This document shows, one piece after another, positions 1-5,310 of a stretch of DNA of 5,310 nt. Both the position numbers and the translations under genes were made by a program. This stretch comes from Bacteroidota bacterium (lineage in GTDB: Bacteria > Bacteroidota > Bacteroidia > Chitinophagales > Chitinophagaceae), in NCBI GenBank assembly GCA_947461985.1, contig CANHNT010000150.1, positions 1 to 5,310 of the forward strand, given 5' to 3'. The notes below the pieces were generated by a model, which was not told where the DNA came from, did no database searches, and worked only from the letters and a program-made list of their open reading frames with translations. Positions within the stretch are counted from its first letter, which is position 1. The number at the start of each line of letters is the position of its first letter.

Positions 1-333
1 ATTTTGTTTTATTAAAGAATACAACGGTTGAAACCAATTTTCAGTCACTTCAAAATCAGCACTTAACAGCACATAATACTTCGATTTGATTTGCAACAAT
101 CCTTCATAATAGCCGTTGGCAAACCCTCTATTGATGTCAATTTTAACTAAATGTACAGTAGGGAAGTTTTCTTTTACATAATTGTACGTACCGTCTGTAC
201 TGGCATTGTCAACTAATACAACATCATACAAACCCTTGGCTTGTTCAACTAATAAAGGAAAAAAAAGTTTATGTAAATCTGTGCCATTATAACTTAATAC
301 AACAACCGCTGTTTCATGTTGGCAAACAATCAT
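1..333 (-). CDS. Family 2 glycosyltransferase, N-terminal part (truncated by window edge)
   Basis: This is the first 111 codons of a GT-A fold, family 2 glycosyltransferase; the 3' end lies beyond position 1. Visible motifs are the opening beta strand VVVLSYNG (about residues 10-17), the nucleotide-sugar binding segment VVLVDNASTDGT (38-49), the NRGFANGYYEGL segment (68-79) matching the usual N-x-GFA-x-G pattern, and LLSADFEVTENW (89-100). In that last segment D94-F95-E96 sits where the metal-binding DxD-like motif (often DVE or DTE) is expected. Such enzymes transfer a sugar from an activated donor to surface glycans or lipid-linked acceptors in the cytoplasm; donor and acceptor cannot be told here. 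The ATG at 331-333 gives about seven more residues before the first strand than is common. The gene follows the 70-residue membrane protein by 15 bases and probably shares its promoter. The family call is firm; the pathway is unknown. Confidence 0.88.
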   Translation of the reverse strand, partial: MIVCQHETAVVVLSYNGTDLHKLFFPLLVEQAKGLYDVVLVDNASTDGTYNYVKENFPTVHLVKIDINRGFANGYYEGLLQIKSKYYVLLSADFEVTENWFQPLYSLIKQN

Positions 334-348
334 TTTGCTTGCGAATGC

Positions 349-561
349 TTATTTATATTTTGGAGTATACTGCGTACTTTCTGGCACTTCAATATCAGCT
401 GTGCTTTTGAAAGAACGAGTCCATAAACCATAGTTACACCCTACTGCAAATAGCAACAGACTAAATAACCCTAAATGAAATAAAAATTTCGCTCTAGAAG
501 GTTTGTTTACATCTATATCTACTGGGTTGTCTATGTATTCTATATAATCTTTGTTGTCCAT
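349..561 (-). CDS. Small single-helix membrane protein, function unknown
   Basis: This 70-residue protein is not one I can assign to a named family. It has an acidic N-terminus rich in D, E and Y (residues 1-19), a short basic patch (K20, R23, K25), one hydrophobic segment (about 26-42, ending LLLFAVGC) and a polar tail ending TPKYK. The basic patch before the helix predicts a cytoplasmic N-terminus and an outside C-terminus. The C42 context (AVGC) resembles a weak lipobox, but a 25-residue n-region is long for a lipoprotein signal, so a simple inner-membrane anchor is more likely. It starts 21 bases after an exact TAnnTTTG promoter element and ends 15 bases before the glycosyltransferase, so the two are probably one transcript. 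That the ORF is a real gene is inferred from the promoter, the tight spacing and the ordered composition. Confidence 0.72.
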   Translation of the reverse strand: MDNKDYIEYIDNPVDIDVNKPSRAKFLFHLGLFSLLLFAVGCNYGLWTRSFKSTADIEVPESTQYTPKYK

Positions 562-581
562 GTGTTACAATTAAGAGATTA

Positions 582-613
582 CAAAAGTAAAACTGTTTTT
601 GTGTATATGCAAA
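582..613 (-). promoter_or_regulatory. Bacteroidota-type promoter for the small membrane protein / glycosyltransferase pair
   Basis: Read on the minus strand, TACTTTTG (582-589) is an exact match to the -7 consensus TAnnTTTG, and TTTG (610-613) matches the -33 element with a 20-base spacer. Transcription would start near 575, leaving a leader of only about 15 bases before the ATG at 559-561. Both boxes and their spacing are seen in the sequence; that they work as a promoter is inferred from the known consensus of this phylum. Confidence 0.65.
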
Positions 614-650
614 TTAAATAAGGTCAATATGTAAAATTCTTATATGTTAT

Positions 651-667
651 TTATACACATTGTATAA
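651..667. promoter_or_regulatory. Perfect 7-bp dyad, possible operator
   Basis: TTATACA (651-657) and TGTATAA (661-667) are exact inverted copies around a 3-base centre (CAT). The dyad lies about 38 bases upstream of the -33 box of the promoter at 582-613, a position where an activator or repressor could bind. With AT-rich background DNA a dyad this short can arise by chance, and no known regulator is recognised. Confidence 0.25.
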
Positions 668-687
668 TTTATTAAATACAAACCGTT

Positions 688-730
688 AAAAAATAAAAAA
701 CTCAAAATAACGAATGCTATTTTGAGTTTT
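688..730 (-). terminator. Intrinsic terminator of clpC
   Basis: A perfect 13-bp stem is formed by 697-709 and 718-730 with an 8-base loop (ACGAATGC). On the minus strand the stem is followed by a T-rich tract (TTTTTTATTTTTT, positions 700-688, overlapping the last four stem bases). It begins 21 bases after the clpC stop codon. On the plus strand the same stem has no T run after it, so it acts in one direction only. It separates clpC from the downstream membrane protein / glycosyltransferase pair. Confidence 0.88.
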
Positions 731-751
731 AACTATGACAAAATTCAAATT

Positions 752-3316
752 TTATTTATCTTCTTTTGGACTCGATGCTTTTTCTTTTTTAGAAATTGTT
801 TTCAAAGTAAATTTAATCAACGAAGTTTCCTCATCTAAATCAGCGATTAACGTATCTCCTTCTTTTACATGTGCCGATAAAATTTCTTCCGCAAGTGGAT
901 CTTCTAAATATTTTTGAATTGCCCGGTGTAAAGGTCTTGCACCAAATTGTTGGTCATATCCTTTTTCACCAATAAACGTTTTTGCTTTGGGAGTCAATTC
1001 TAATTTAAACCCTAAAGCGTTTAAGCGTTTCATCACATTTGCCATCACTAAATCTATAATTAGATGAATGTGTTCTTGCGTTAATGAATTAAACACAACC
1101 ACATCGTCAATACGATTTAAGAACTCAGGAGCAAATGTTCTTTTTAATGCTTTTTCAATAACTGCTTTACTACTTTCATCCGATGTAGCCACTTTTGTGC
1201 TTGTAGCAAAACCAACGCCATCTCCAAATTCTTTTAACTGACGAACTCCAATATTGGATGTCATGATAATGATCGAATTTTTAAAATCTATTTTTCGGCC
1301 CATTCCATCAGTTAATTGGCCATCATCAAGTACTTGCAATAAAATATTATAAATATCTGGATGCGCTTTTTCAATCTCATCTAAAAGAATAATGCTATAC
1401 GGTTTGCGTCTAACTTTTTCGGTTAATTGTCCACCTTCTTCATAACCTACATATCCTGGAGGGGCTCCAATTAATCTGCTCACCGAAAATTTCTCCATGT
1501 ATTCACTCATATCAATACGAATCAATGCATCTTCTGAGTCGAACATATTTTTTGCCAAAGTACGAGCTAACTCCGTTTTACCCACACCTGTAGGACCTAA
1601 AAATATGAATGAACCAATTGGTTTTTTAGGATCTTTAAGCCCTACTCTATTGCGTTGAATGGCTTTTACCACATTTTTGATTGCCTCTTCTTGACCAATT
1701 ACGGAGCCTTGTAATTCGGTTCCCATGTTCCGTAATTTTTCACTTTCAGCAGCGACCATTCTGTTTACGGGAATGCCTGTCATCATGTGAATGACTTCGG
1801 CTATTTCTTCTTCTGTAATAGGATAACGGTTGCTTTTTACTTCATTTTCCCAATTCGATTTTGCCGCTTCTAACTCTTCTTGCAAACGCTTTTCTGTATC
1901 TCTTAAAGAAGCTGCTTTTTCAAATTGTTGACTTTTCACAACTTGATTTTTTTCAACTTTAATATCTTCTATTTTTTGCTCTAACTCTAAAACATTTTTA
2001 GGAACATCAATGTTTTTCAAATGCACTCTTGCGCCTACTTCATCCATTACATCAATGGCTTTATCTGGCAACAATCGATCGGTAATATATCGGTTACTCA
2101 ACTTAACGCAAGCGTCAATAGCGTCTTGGTTATAGCTTACATTATGATACTCTTCGTATTTAGGTTTCAAATTGTTTAAGATAATTATGGTATCGTCTAC
2201 ACTTGGTGGCTCCACTAATACTTTTTGGAAACGTCTATCCAATGCACCATCTTTTTCTATTTGAGTACGATATTCATCTAACGTAGTGGCACCAATGCAT
2301 TGCAGTTCTCCACGTGCCAAGGCAGGTTTAAAAATGTTAGAAGCATCTAATGAACCACTAGCTCCACCAGCGCCAACAATGGTATGAATTTCATCGATAA
2401 ATAAAATCACATCCCTGTTTTTTTCGAGTTCATTCATGATGGCTTTCATACGCTCTTCAAACTGACCACGATATTTAGTGCCAGCTACCAACGCAGCTAA
2501 ATCTAAACTCACTACCCGTTTATCAAACAATACACGAGAAACTTTTCGTTGTTGAATACGCAAAGCTAAACCTTCAATAATCGCTGTTTTACCAACGCCT
2601 GGTTCACCAATTAAAATGGGGTTGTTTTTTTTGCGTCGAGATAAAATTTGAGATACTCGTTCAATTTCCTTTTCACGACCTACAATAGGATCTAATTGTC
2701 CCATTTCGGCCAACCGAGTAATGTCTCTACCGAAATTATCTAATACAGGCGTTTTAGATTTTGAATTTGGTGGAGATACTGGCTTTTTAGATCCAAATTG
2801 TCCTTTGTCATCTTCTTCTTCAAATCCACCAGCTCCTTCGTCTTTTAATTCATTGCGAACGTCATGACTGATGCCTGCAACCAATTCTAATTCATTTTTA
2901 AATAAATCATAATCTACCTTAAACTGACCTAAAATTTGGCAAGCTACATTGTCTTTATTTCTTAAAATTGAAAGCACTAAGTGTTCACTTTCTGCCAATG
3001 GGCTTTTTAATGATTTAGCTTCTAAAACGGTTATTCTGATTACTTTTTCTGCTTGTTTGGTTAACGGTAGACTATTAATATTTACAGGAACAGCTAATTT
3101 CCCTCCTTTATTTTTAATCACTTTTTCCAATTCTTCACGAAGATTAAATAAATCGACATGCAAATTTTGCAATATGCGTATTCCTAATCCTTGACCGTCT
3201 CGAATCATCCCTAACATCAGATGCTCTGTTCCTATAAAATCATTTCCCAATCGTAAAGCTTCTTCACGACTAAATGAAATTATTTCTTTTACCTTTGATG
3301 AAAAATGTGCGTCCAT
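752..3316 (-). CDS. clpC: ClpC-type ATP-dependent unfoldase (Hsp100/Clp, class I)
   Basis: This complete 854-residue AAA+ unfoldase threads proteins into the ClpP peptidase in the cytoplasm. Two Clp_N repeats (about 1-75 and 80-150) are followed by an acidic, proline-containing linker (150-192). AAA1 has Walker A GEPGVGKT (237-244), pore loop KYRG (281-284), Walker B FIDEIH (D308, E309) and arginines 361-362. A short middle domain of the UVR type (about 464-485) shows this is ClpC, not ClpB with its long coiled coil. AAA2 has Walker A GPTGVGKT (574-581), pore loop GYVG (621-624), Walker B LLDEIEKAH (D646, E647), sensor N688, R735 and sensor-2 GAR (792-794). VGF (701-703) is the expected ClpP-docking tripeptide. 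All catalytic motifs are intact. It is longer than Bacillus ClpC, largely through the linker. The start matches the Clp_N beginning and lies just after a consensus promoter; a terminator follows, so the gene looks monocistronic. No CtsR-type operator is seen. Confidence 0.97.
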   Translation of the reverse strand: MDAHFSSKVKEIISFSREEALRLGNDFIGTEHLMLGMIRDGQGLGIRILQNLHVDLFNLREELEKVIKNKGGKLAVPVNINSLPLTKQAEKVIRITVLEAKSLKSPLAESEHLVLSILRNKDNVACQILGQFKVDYDLFKNELELVAGISHDVRNELKDEGAGGFEEEDDKGQFGSKKPVSPPNSKSKTPVLDNFGRDITRLAEMGQLDPIVGREKEIERVSQILSRRKKNNPILIGEPGVGKTAIIEGLALRIQQRKVSRVLFDKRVVSLDLAALVAGTKYRGQFEERMKAIMNELEKNRDVILFIDEIHTIVGAGGASGSLDASNIFKPALARGELQCIGATTLDEYRTQIEKDGALDRRFQKVLVEPPSVDDTIIILNNLKPKYEEYHNVSYNQDAIDACVKLSNRYITDRLLPDKAIDVMDEVGARVHLKNIDVPKNVLELEQKIEDIKVEKNQVVKSQQFEKAASLRDTEKRLQEELEAAKSNWENEVKSNRYPITEEEIAEVIHMMTGIPVNRMVAAESEKLRNMGTELQGSVIGQEEAIKNVVKAIQRNRVGLKDPKKPIGSFIFLGPTGVGKTELARTLAKNMFDSEDALIRIDMSEYMEKFSVSRLIGAPPGYVGYEEGGQLTEKVRRKPYSIILLDEIEKAHPDIYNILLQVLDDGQLTDGMGRKIDFKNSIIIMTSNIGVRQLKEFGDGVGFATSTKVATSDESSKAVIEKALKRTFAPEFLNRIDDVVVFNSLTQEHIHLIIDLVMANVMKRLNALGFKLELTPKAKTFIGEKGYDQQFGARPLHRAIQKYLEDPLAEEILSAHVKEGDTLIADLDEETSLIKFTLKTISKKEKASSPKEDK

Positions 3317-3319
3317 AAA

Positions 3320-3334
3320 TTTAATTTAATTTAA
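3320..3334 (-). repeat. Three tandem TTTAA units in the clpC leader
   Basis: Three exact 5-base units (TTTAA at 3320-3324, 3325-3329 and 3330-3334 on the plus strand; TTAAA on the minus strand) lie directly between the clpC -7 element and its start codon. They would make up essentially all of the predicted 5' leader. This could be a slippage-prone repeat or simply an A/T-rich, unstructured initiation region, as is usual where Shine-Dalgarno sequences are weak. Confidence 0.5.
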
Positions 3335-3342
3335 CAAAAATA
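3335..3342 (-). promoter_or_regulatory. -7 promoter element of clpC
   Basis: On the minus strand TATTTTTG matches TAnnTTTG exactly and ends 18 bases before the clpC ATG, predicting a leader of roughly 10-15 bases. No clear TTG/TTTG -33 box is present at the usual spacing; that region is an AT run instead, so strength and exact start are uncertain. Confidence 0.5.
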
Positions 3343-3347
3343 CTTAT

Positions 3348-3355
3348 TATTTTTT
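3348..3355 (+). promoter_or_regulatory. Weak -7-like element for the STAS-like gene
   Basis: TATTTTTT on the plus strand differs from TAnnTTTG only at the last base and lies 23 bases before the ATG at 3379, a suitable distance. No -33 box is evident. Purine-rich AGAAAG (3365-3370), eight bases before the ATG, is the best ribosome-binding-like sequence in the window and supports that start codon. In DNA this AT-rich, one-mismatch hits are common. Confidence 0.3.
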
Positions 3356-3378
3356 ACTTTAAAAAGAAAGATATAAAC

Positions 3379-3762
3379 ATGAAATACAATATTGATACCA
3401 AAGAAAATTTTGACATAATTACACCAATAAATGACACATTTAATCAAGAATTGGCAGAAAAAATACATTCATTTCTATCAACTTCAATTTTAAAAAAAAG
3501 AAGTGCCATTATTGACTTCTCTTCTATTCAATCTATTGAAAACAATTTAAGTCAATCTGTTATTGATTGGCATCATGAAATGTACGATTCAAACTTATCT
3601 TTTGCCCTTTGTGGGATGAATGATGACGTTAAAAAAACGCTGCTTGAAAATATAGAATCGGATATTTTAAACATCACACCCAAACAAATTGAAGCGATTG
3701 ATATTGTGGCAATGGAAGGGCTGGAAAGAGAATTAATGGGTGATGATGATTTTGATTTTTAG
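3379..3762 (+). CDS. STAS-like (anti-anti-sigma-like) protein with degenerate phosphorylation site
   Basis: This 127-residue soluble protein has the order and spacing of a STAS domain: a first beta strand (residues 1-15), a helix (about 22-37), the strand SAIIDFSSIQSI (42-53), a helix (about 57-70), the strand LSFALCG (73-79), a further helix at VKKTLLENI (84-92) and a late I-D-I-V helix (107-112). It ends in an acidic tail, GDDDFDF. In canonical SpoIIAA-type proteins the third segment reads roughly D-S-S-G-L, with a serine phosphorylated by an anti-sigma kinase. Here the equivalent stretch is E-N-N-L-S (54-58), so the acceptor serine and the glycine are missing. Flavobacteria commonly carry such divergent STAS-like proteins, sometimes next to ribonuclease Z, which is not seen here. 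It is the only plus-strand gene in the window, diverges from clpC and converges on the prohibitin gene. The fold call is moderately sure; the function is unknown. Confidence 0.72.
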   Translation: MKYNIDTKENFDIITPINDTFNQELAEKIHSFLSTSILKKRSAIIDFSSIQSIENNLSQSVIDWHHEMYDSNLSFALCGMNDDVKKTLLENIESDILNITPKQIEAIDIVAMEGLERELMGDDDFDF

Positions 3763-3764
3763 CC

Positions 3765-4673
3765 CTACTTCGCATCTAAAATTACACTTCCTTTAGAAGG
3801 CATAATAATTACTTTTGCATTTGTAGAAGTCGCTATTTCTTTGTAGGCTTTAATTTGTTCGTATTGCAATTGTTTGTCAGACAATCCTTCATTTAATATT
3901 TTTTGGTAATCAGCAATTCCTCTTGCTTCTACCCGTTTTCGTTCTGCCTCTTGCTGTTCTTTTTGCAATACAAACTGCATTTTTTGCGCTTCTTGTTCAG
4001 CATTTATTTTACTTTCTATGGTTAGTTTTACCGTTTGTGGCAACGCAATGTTTCTAATTAATAAATTTTCTAAAATCAAACCTCTATTATTGAATTCTTT
4101 ATCGATGTCTTTAAAAATACGTTGTTGAAATTCATCTCTTTTGGTTGAATACAATTCTACTGCATCATAATAAACGGCATTGTCTCTAATTTTCGTTCTT
4201 GCTAAAGGTCTAATAATTTTATCTTTAAAATCGATCCCTACATTTTTGACCAATTGAGGTGCATTGGTAGCATTTACACGGTATAAAACAGATAAATCGA
4301 TGGTTACTTCTAACCCATCTTTTGTCAACACACGAATTGCATCATCTCCTGCAATTTCGCCTTCTCCGTGCACTCCACTCATGGTATAGTTTTGAGTTCT
4401 TACATCCACTTCAGAAACTGAAACTAATGGATTCACAAAATTTAATCCACTTCCTAAACTTTTAGTTTGAATTTTGCCAAACATAGATTGCACACCAATA
4501 TAACCGGCATCAATTTGTTTTACACAAGAACTCATAATGCCTAACCCCATCACTAAAAATGAAAATAAACGCATTCCATTTTTTATTTTATCAGGGTTTT
4601 GATAACGAATTAATGCCTTTGAAACAGTGCTTGCAGCTAAGAAAATAAGGATTCCTAAAAATAATAAAAACAT
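3765..4673 (-). CDS. Prohibitin-family (SPFH/Band 7) membrane protein
   Basis: This complete 302-residue protein belongs to the SPFH/prohibitin superfamily, which builds ring-like scaffolds on membranes and, in better-studied relatives, modulates AAA proteases such as FtsH. Two hydrophobic segments (about 1-20 and 36-49) are followed by the Band 7 domain (about 54-225), with KQIDAGYIGVQSMFGK (52-67), GLNFVNPL (76-83), an IDLSVLYRV strand (125-133), RPLARTKIRDN (155-165) and YSTKRDEFQ (175-183). A charged coiled coil follows (about 222-252, NAEQEAQKMQF then EAERKRVEARG), and a short C-terminal domain (to 302) ends IIMPSKGSVILDAK. The long two-segment N-terminus is what I expect for flavobacterial prohibitin-like proteins, so the ATG at 4671-4673 is preferred over M34. 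It lies 73 bases after the NamZ gene on the same strand and its stop is two bases from the stop of the convergent STAS-like gene. Substrate and protease partner are not known. Confidence 0.93.
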   Translation of the reverse strand: MFLLFLGILIFLAASTVSKALIRYQNPDKIKNGMRLFSFLVMGLGIMSSCVKQIDAGYIGVQSMFGKIQTKSLGSGLNFVNPLVSVSEVDVRTQNYTMSGVHGEGEIAGDDAIRVLTKDGLEVTIDLSVLYRVNATNAPQLVKNVGIDFKDKIIRPLARTKIRDNAVYYDAVELYSTKRDEFQQRIFKDIDKEFNNRGLILENLLIRNIALPQTVKLTIESKINAEQEAQKMQFVLQKEQQEAERKRVEARGIADYQKILNEGLSDKQLQYEQIKAYKEIATSTNAKVIIMPSKGSVILDAK

Positions 4674-4692
4674 AGTATTGATTTTTGAAATG

Positions 4693-4700
4693 TAAAGTTA
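4693..4700 (-). promoter_or_regulatory. Possible -7 element upstream of the prohibitin gene
   Basis: TAACTTTA on the minus strand differs from TAnnTTTG only in the last base and ends 19 bases before the prohibitin ATG. No -33 TTG is found at suitable spacing; TTGACT at 4737-4742 is too far upstream. It could be an internal promoter, but read-through from the NamZ gene is equally possible because no terminator separates them. Confidence 0.22.
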
Positions 4701-4746
4701 TGTGAAATTTAAATGATAAATTTTAATTATTTAGGCAGTCAAGTGC

Positions 4747-5310
4747 TTATTCAAAATCTTCGTACAATAAATATTTTTTTCTTATTTTTTTAAATTGAAG
4801 CAACCCTTTTTTCCACGAATTTCTTATTTGAGTTTCAGACGATTCATTTATTATTTGCGCTCTGAGAGATGCCGTACCAGCTAATTTTTCAAAAAAATCA
4901 TTAAAAAATTTCTCTTTTGTTGTAGCCTGTGCTAATGAATATGCATTTATTAAAAAGGATAAATTCAATTCATTTTTAGTAATTTTCAAAACGTCGGTAG
5001 GTGATAAATTCATATTTGCTCCAAAACATTTTTCACCTAAATGAGGCGGATTTTTTGCACCTTCCACTGATTCGGGAGTAAAAGAAAATCCATTGTCTTT
5101 AAAGGCAGGATGCCCCCAAACTTCAAAGGGAGTTTTAGTTCCTCTGCCTACACTCACATCGGTCCCTTCAAACAAGCATAACGATGGGTATAAGAACACC
5201 GCTGCTGTACTTTTTAAATTGGGCGATGGTGCTATAGGCAAATGATAAAACGTGTTATGATTATAATTTTTACAAGTAACTATCGTTAATTTACATTTAA
5301 CTTTTTTTGC
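4747..5310 (-). CDS. namZ: NamZ-like exo-beta-N-acetylmuramidase (DUF1343, GH171), C-terminal part
   Basis: This is the last 187 residues of a DUF1343/YbbC protein; the 5' part lies beyond position 5310. NamZ enzymes release terminal N-acetylmuramic acid from glycan chains in peptidoglycan turnover and recycling, usually as exported proteins. Diagnostic segments, in fragment numbering, are the CKNYNHNTFYHLPIAPSPNL region (13-32), YPSLCLFEGT (41-50), VSVGRGT (52-58), PFEVWGHPAF (61-70) and the later PPHLGEKCFG stretch. The catalytic N-terminal domain and any signal peptide are not in view, so activity cannot be judged. The reading frame stays open to the window edge: there is no stop between 5242 and 5310, and the residues there match the family. 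A TTG at 5239-5241 is therefore an internal leucine codon, not the start. The prohibitin gene follows after 73 bases and may be co-transcribed. Confidence 0.9.
   Translation of the reverse strand, partial: AKKVKCKLTIVTCKNYNHNTFYHLPIAPSPNLKSTAAVFLYPSLCLFEGTDVSVGRGTKTPFEVWGHPAFKDNGFSFTPESVEGAKNPPHLGEKCFGANMNLSPTDVLKITKNELNLSFLINAYSLAQATTKEKFFNDFFEKLAGTASLRAQIINESSETQIRNSWKKGLLQFKKIRKKYLLYEDFE

Noticed and set aside
621..627. AGGTCAA resembling half of a CtsR heat-shock operator
   Set aside because: Only one half-site is present, the tandem heptad is missing, and it lies downstream of clpC rather than in its promoter.
735..917. Plus-strand 60-codon open frame
   Set aside because: It lies almost entirely antisense to the C-terminal end of clpC, has no promoter or family resemblance, and begins within the clpC terminator area; it is a shadow frame.
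2949..3194. Plus-strand 81-codon open frame
   Set aside because: It is fully antisense to the conserved Clp_N repeats of clpC and shows no recognisable protein character.
3790..3800. CCTT-TAG-AAGG hairpin near the end of the prohibitin gene as a terminator for the STAS-like gene
   Set aside because: The stem is only four pairs and is not followed by a T run; it lies within conserved coding sequence.
4705..4723. AAATTTA / TAAATTT inverted repeat between the NamZ and prohibitin genes
   Set aside because: The stem is seven pairs of only A and T with a 5-base loop and no T tract after it, so it is a poor terminator and likely to occur by chance in DNA this AT-rich.
5239..5241. TTG as start codon of a 164-residue protein
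   Set aside because: The frame continues open to 5310 with residues that fit the DUF1343 family, so the TTG is an internal leucine codon of a longer gene cut by the window edge.
1..5310. A novel defence, mobile or multi-gene accessory system
   Set aside because: No integrase, transposase, terminal repeats, CRISPR-like repeats, toxin-antitoxin pair or compositional break was seen; most genes belong to widespread families.

Overview
This window looks like ordinary chromosomal DNA from a member of the Bacteroidota, most likely a Flavobacteriaceae species. The DNA is AT-rich. Most start codons lack a clear Shine-Dalgarno sequence, and two intergenic regions carry exact matches to the Bacteroidota -7 promoter element TAnnTTTG. 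The protein set (a ClpC-type unfoldase, a two-helix prohibitin-like SPFH protein, a NamZ/DUF1343 protein and a STAS-like protein) fits this group. Genus and species cannot be fixed from the sequence alone.

Layout, left to right. Positions 1-561 hold a minus-strand pair: a 70-residue one-helix membrane protein (349-561), then, 15 bases further on, the N-terminal part of a family 2 glycosyltransferase that runs off the left edge (1-333). A well-formed promoter (582-613) drives the pair. Positions 562-751 are non-coding and hold this promoter, a small palindrome (651-667) and a strong intrinsic terminator (688-730) that ends the clpC transcript. Positions 752-3316 (minus) encode a complete 854-residue ClpC. 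A 62-base divergent region (3317-3378) separates it from a plus-strand 127-residue STAS-like protein (3379-3762). That gene converges with only two bases to spare on a complete prohibitin-family protein (3765-4673, minus). Finally, 4747-5310 (minus) is the C-terminal 187 residues of a NamZ/DUF1343 exo-N-acetylmuramidase whose 5' part lies beyond the right edge.

The genes do not form one obvious pathway. ClpC is a protein-quality-control unfoldase that would work with ClpP. The prohibitin-like protein is probably an inner-membrane scaffold. NamZ acts in peptidoglycan turnover and recycling. The glycosyltransferase points to cell-surface glycan synthesis. namZ and the prohibitin gene are co-oriented (73 bases apart) and may be co-transcribed. 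clpC appears to be monocistronic, with its own promoter and terminator. I saw no mobile element, CRISPR array, tRNA, rRNA or defence system, and no convincing new multi-gene system. The points most worth a second look are the STAS-like protein without its phospho-acceptor serine, the unrecognised small membrane protein tied to the glycosyltransferase, and the near-abutting convergent gene ends.
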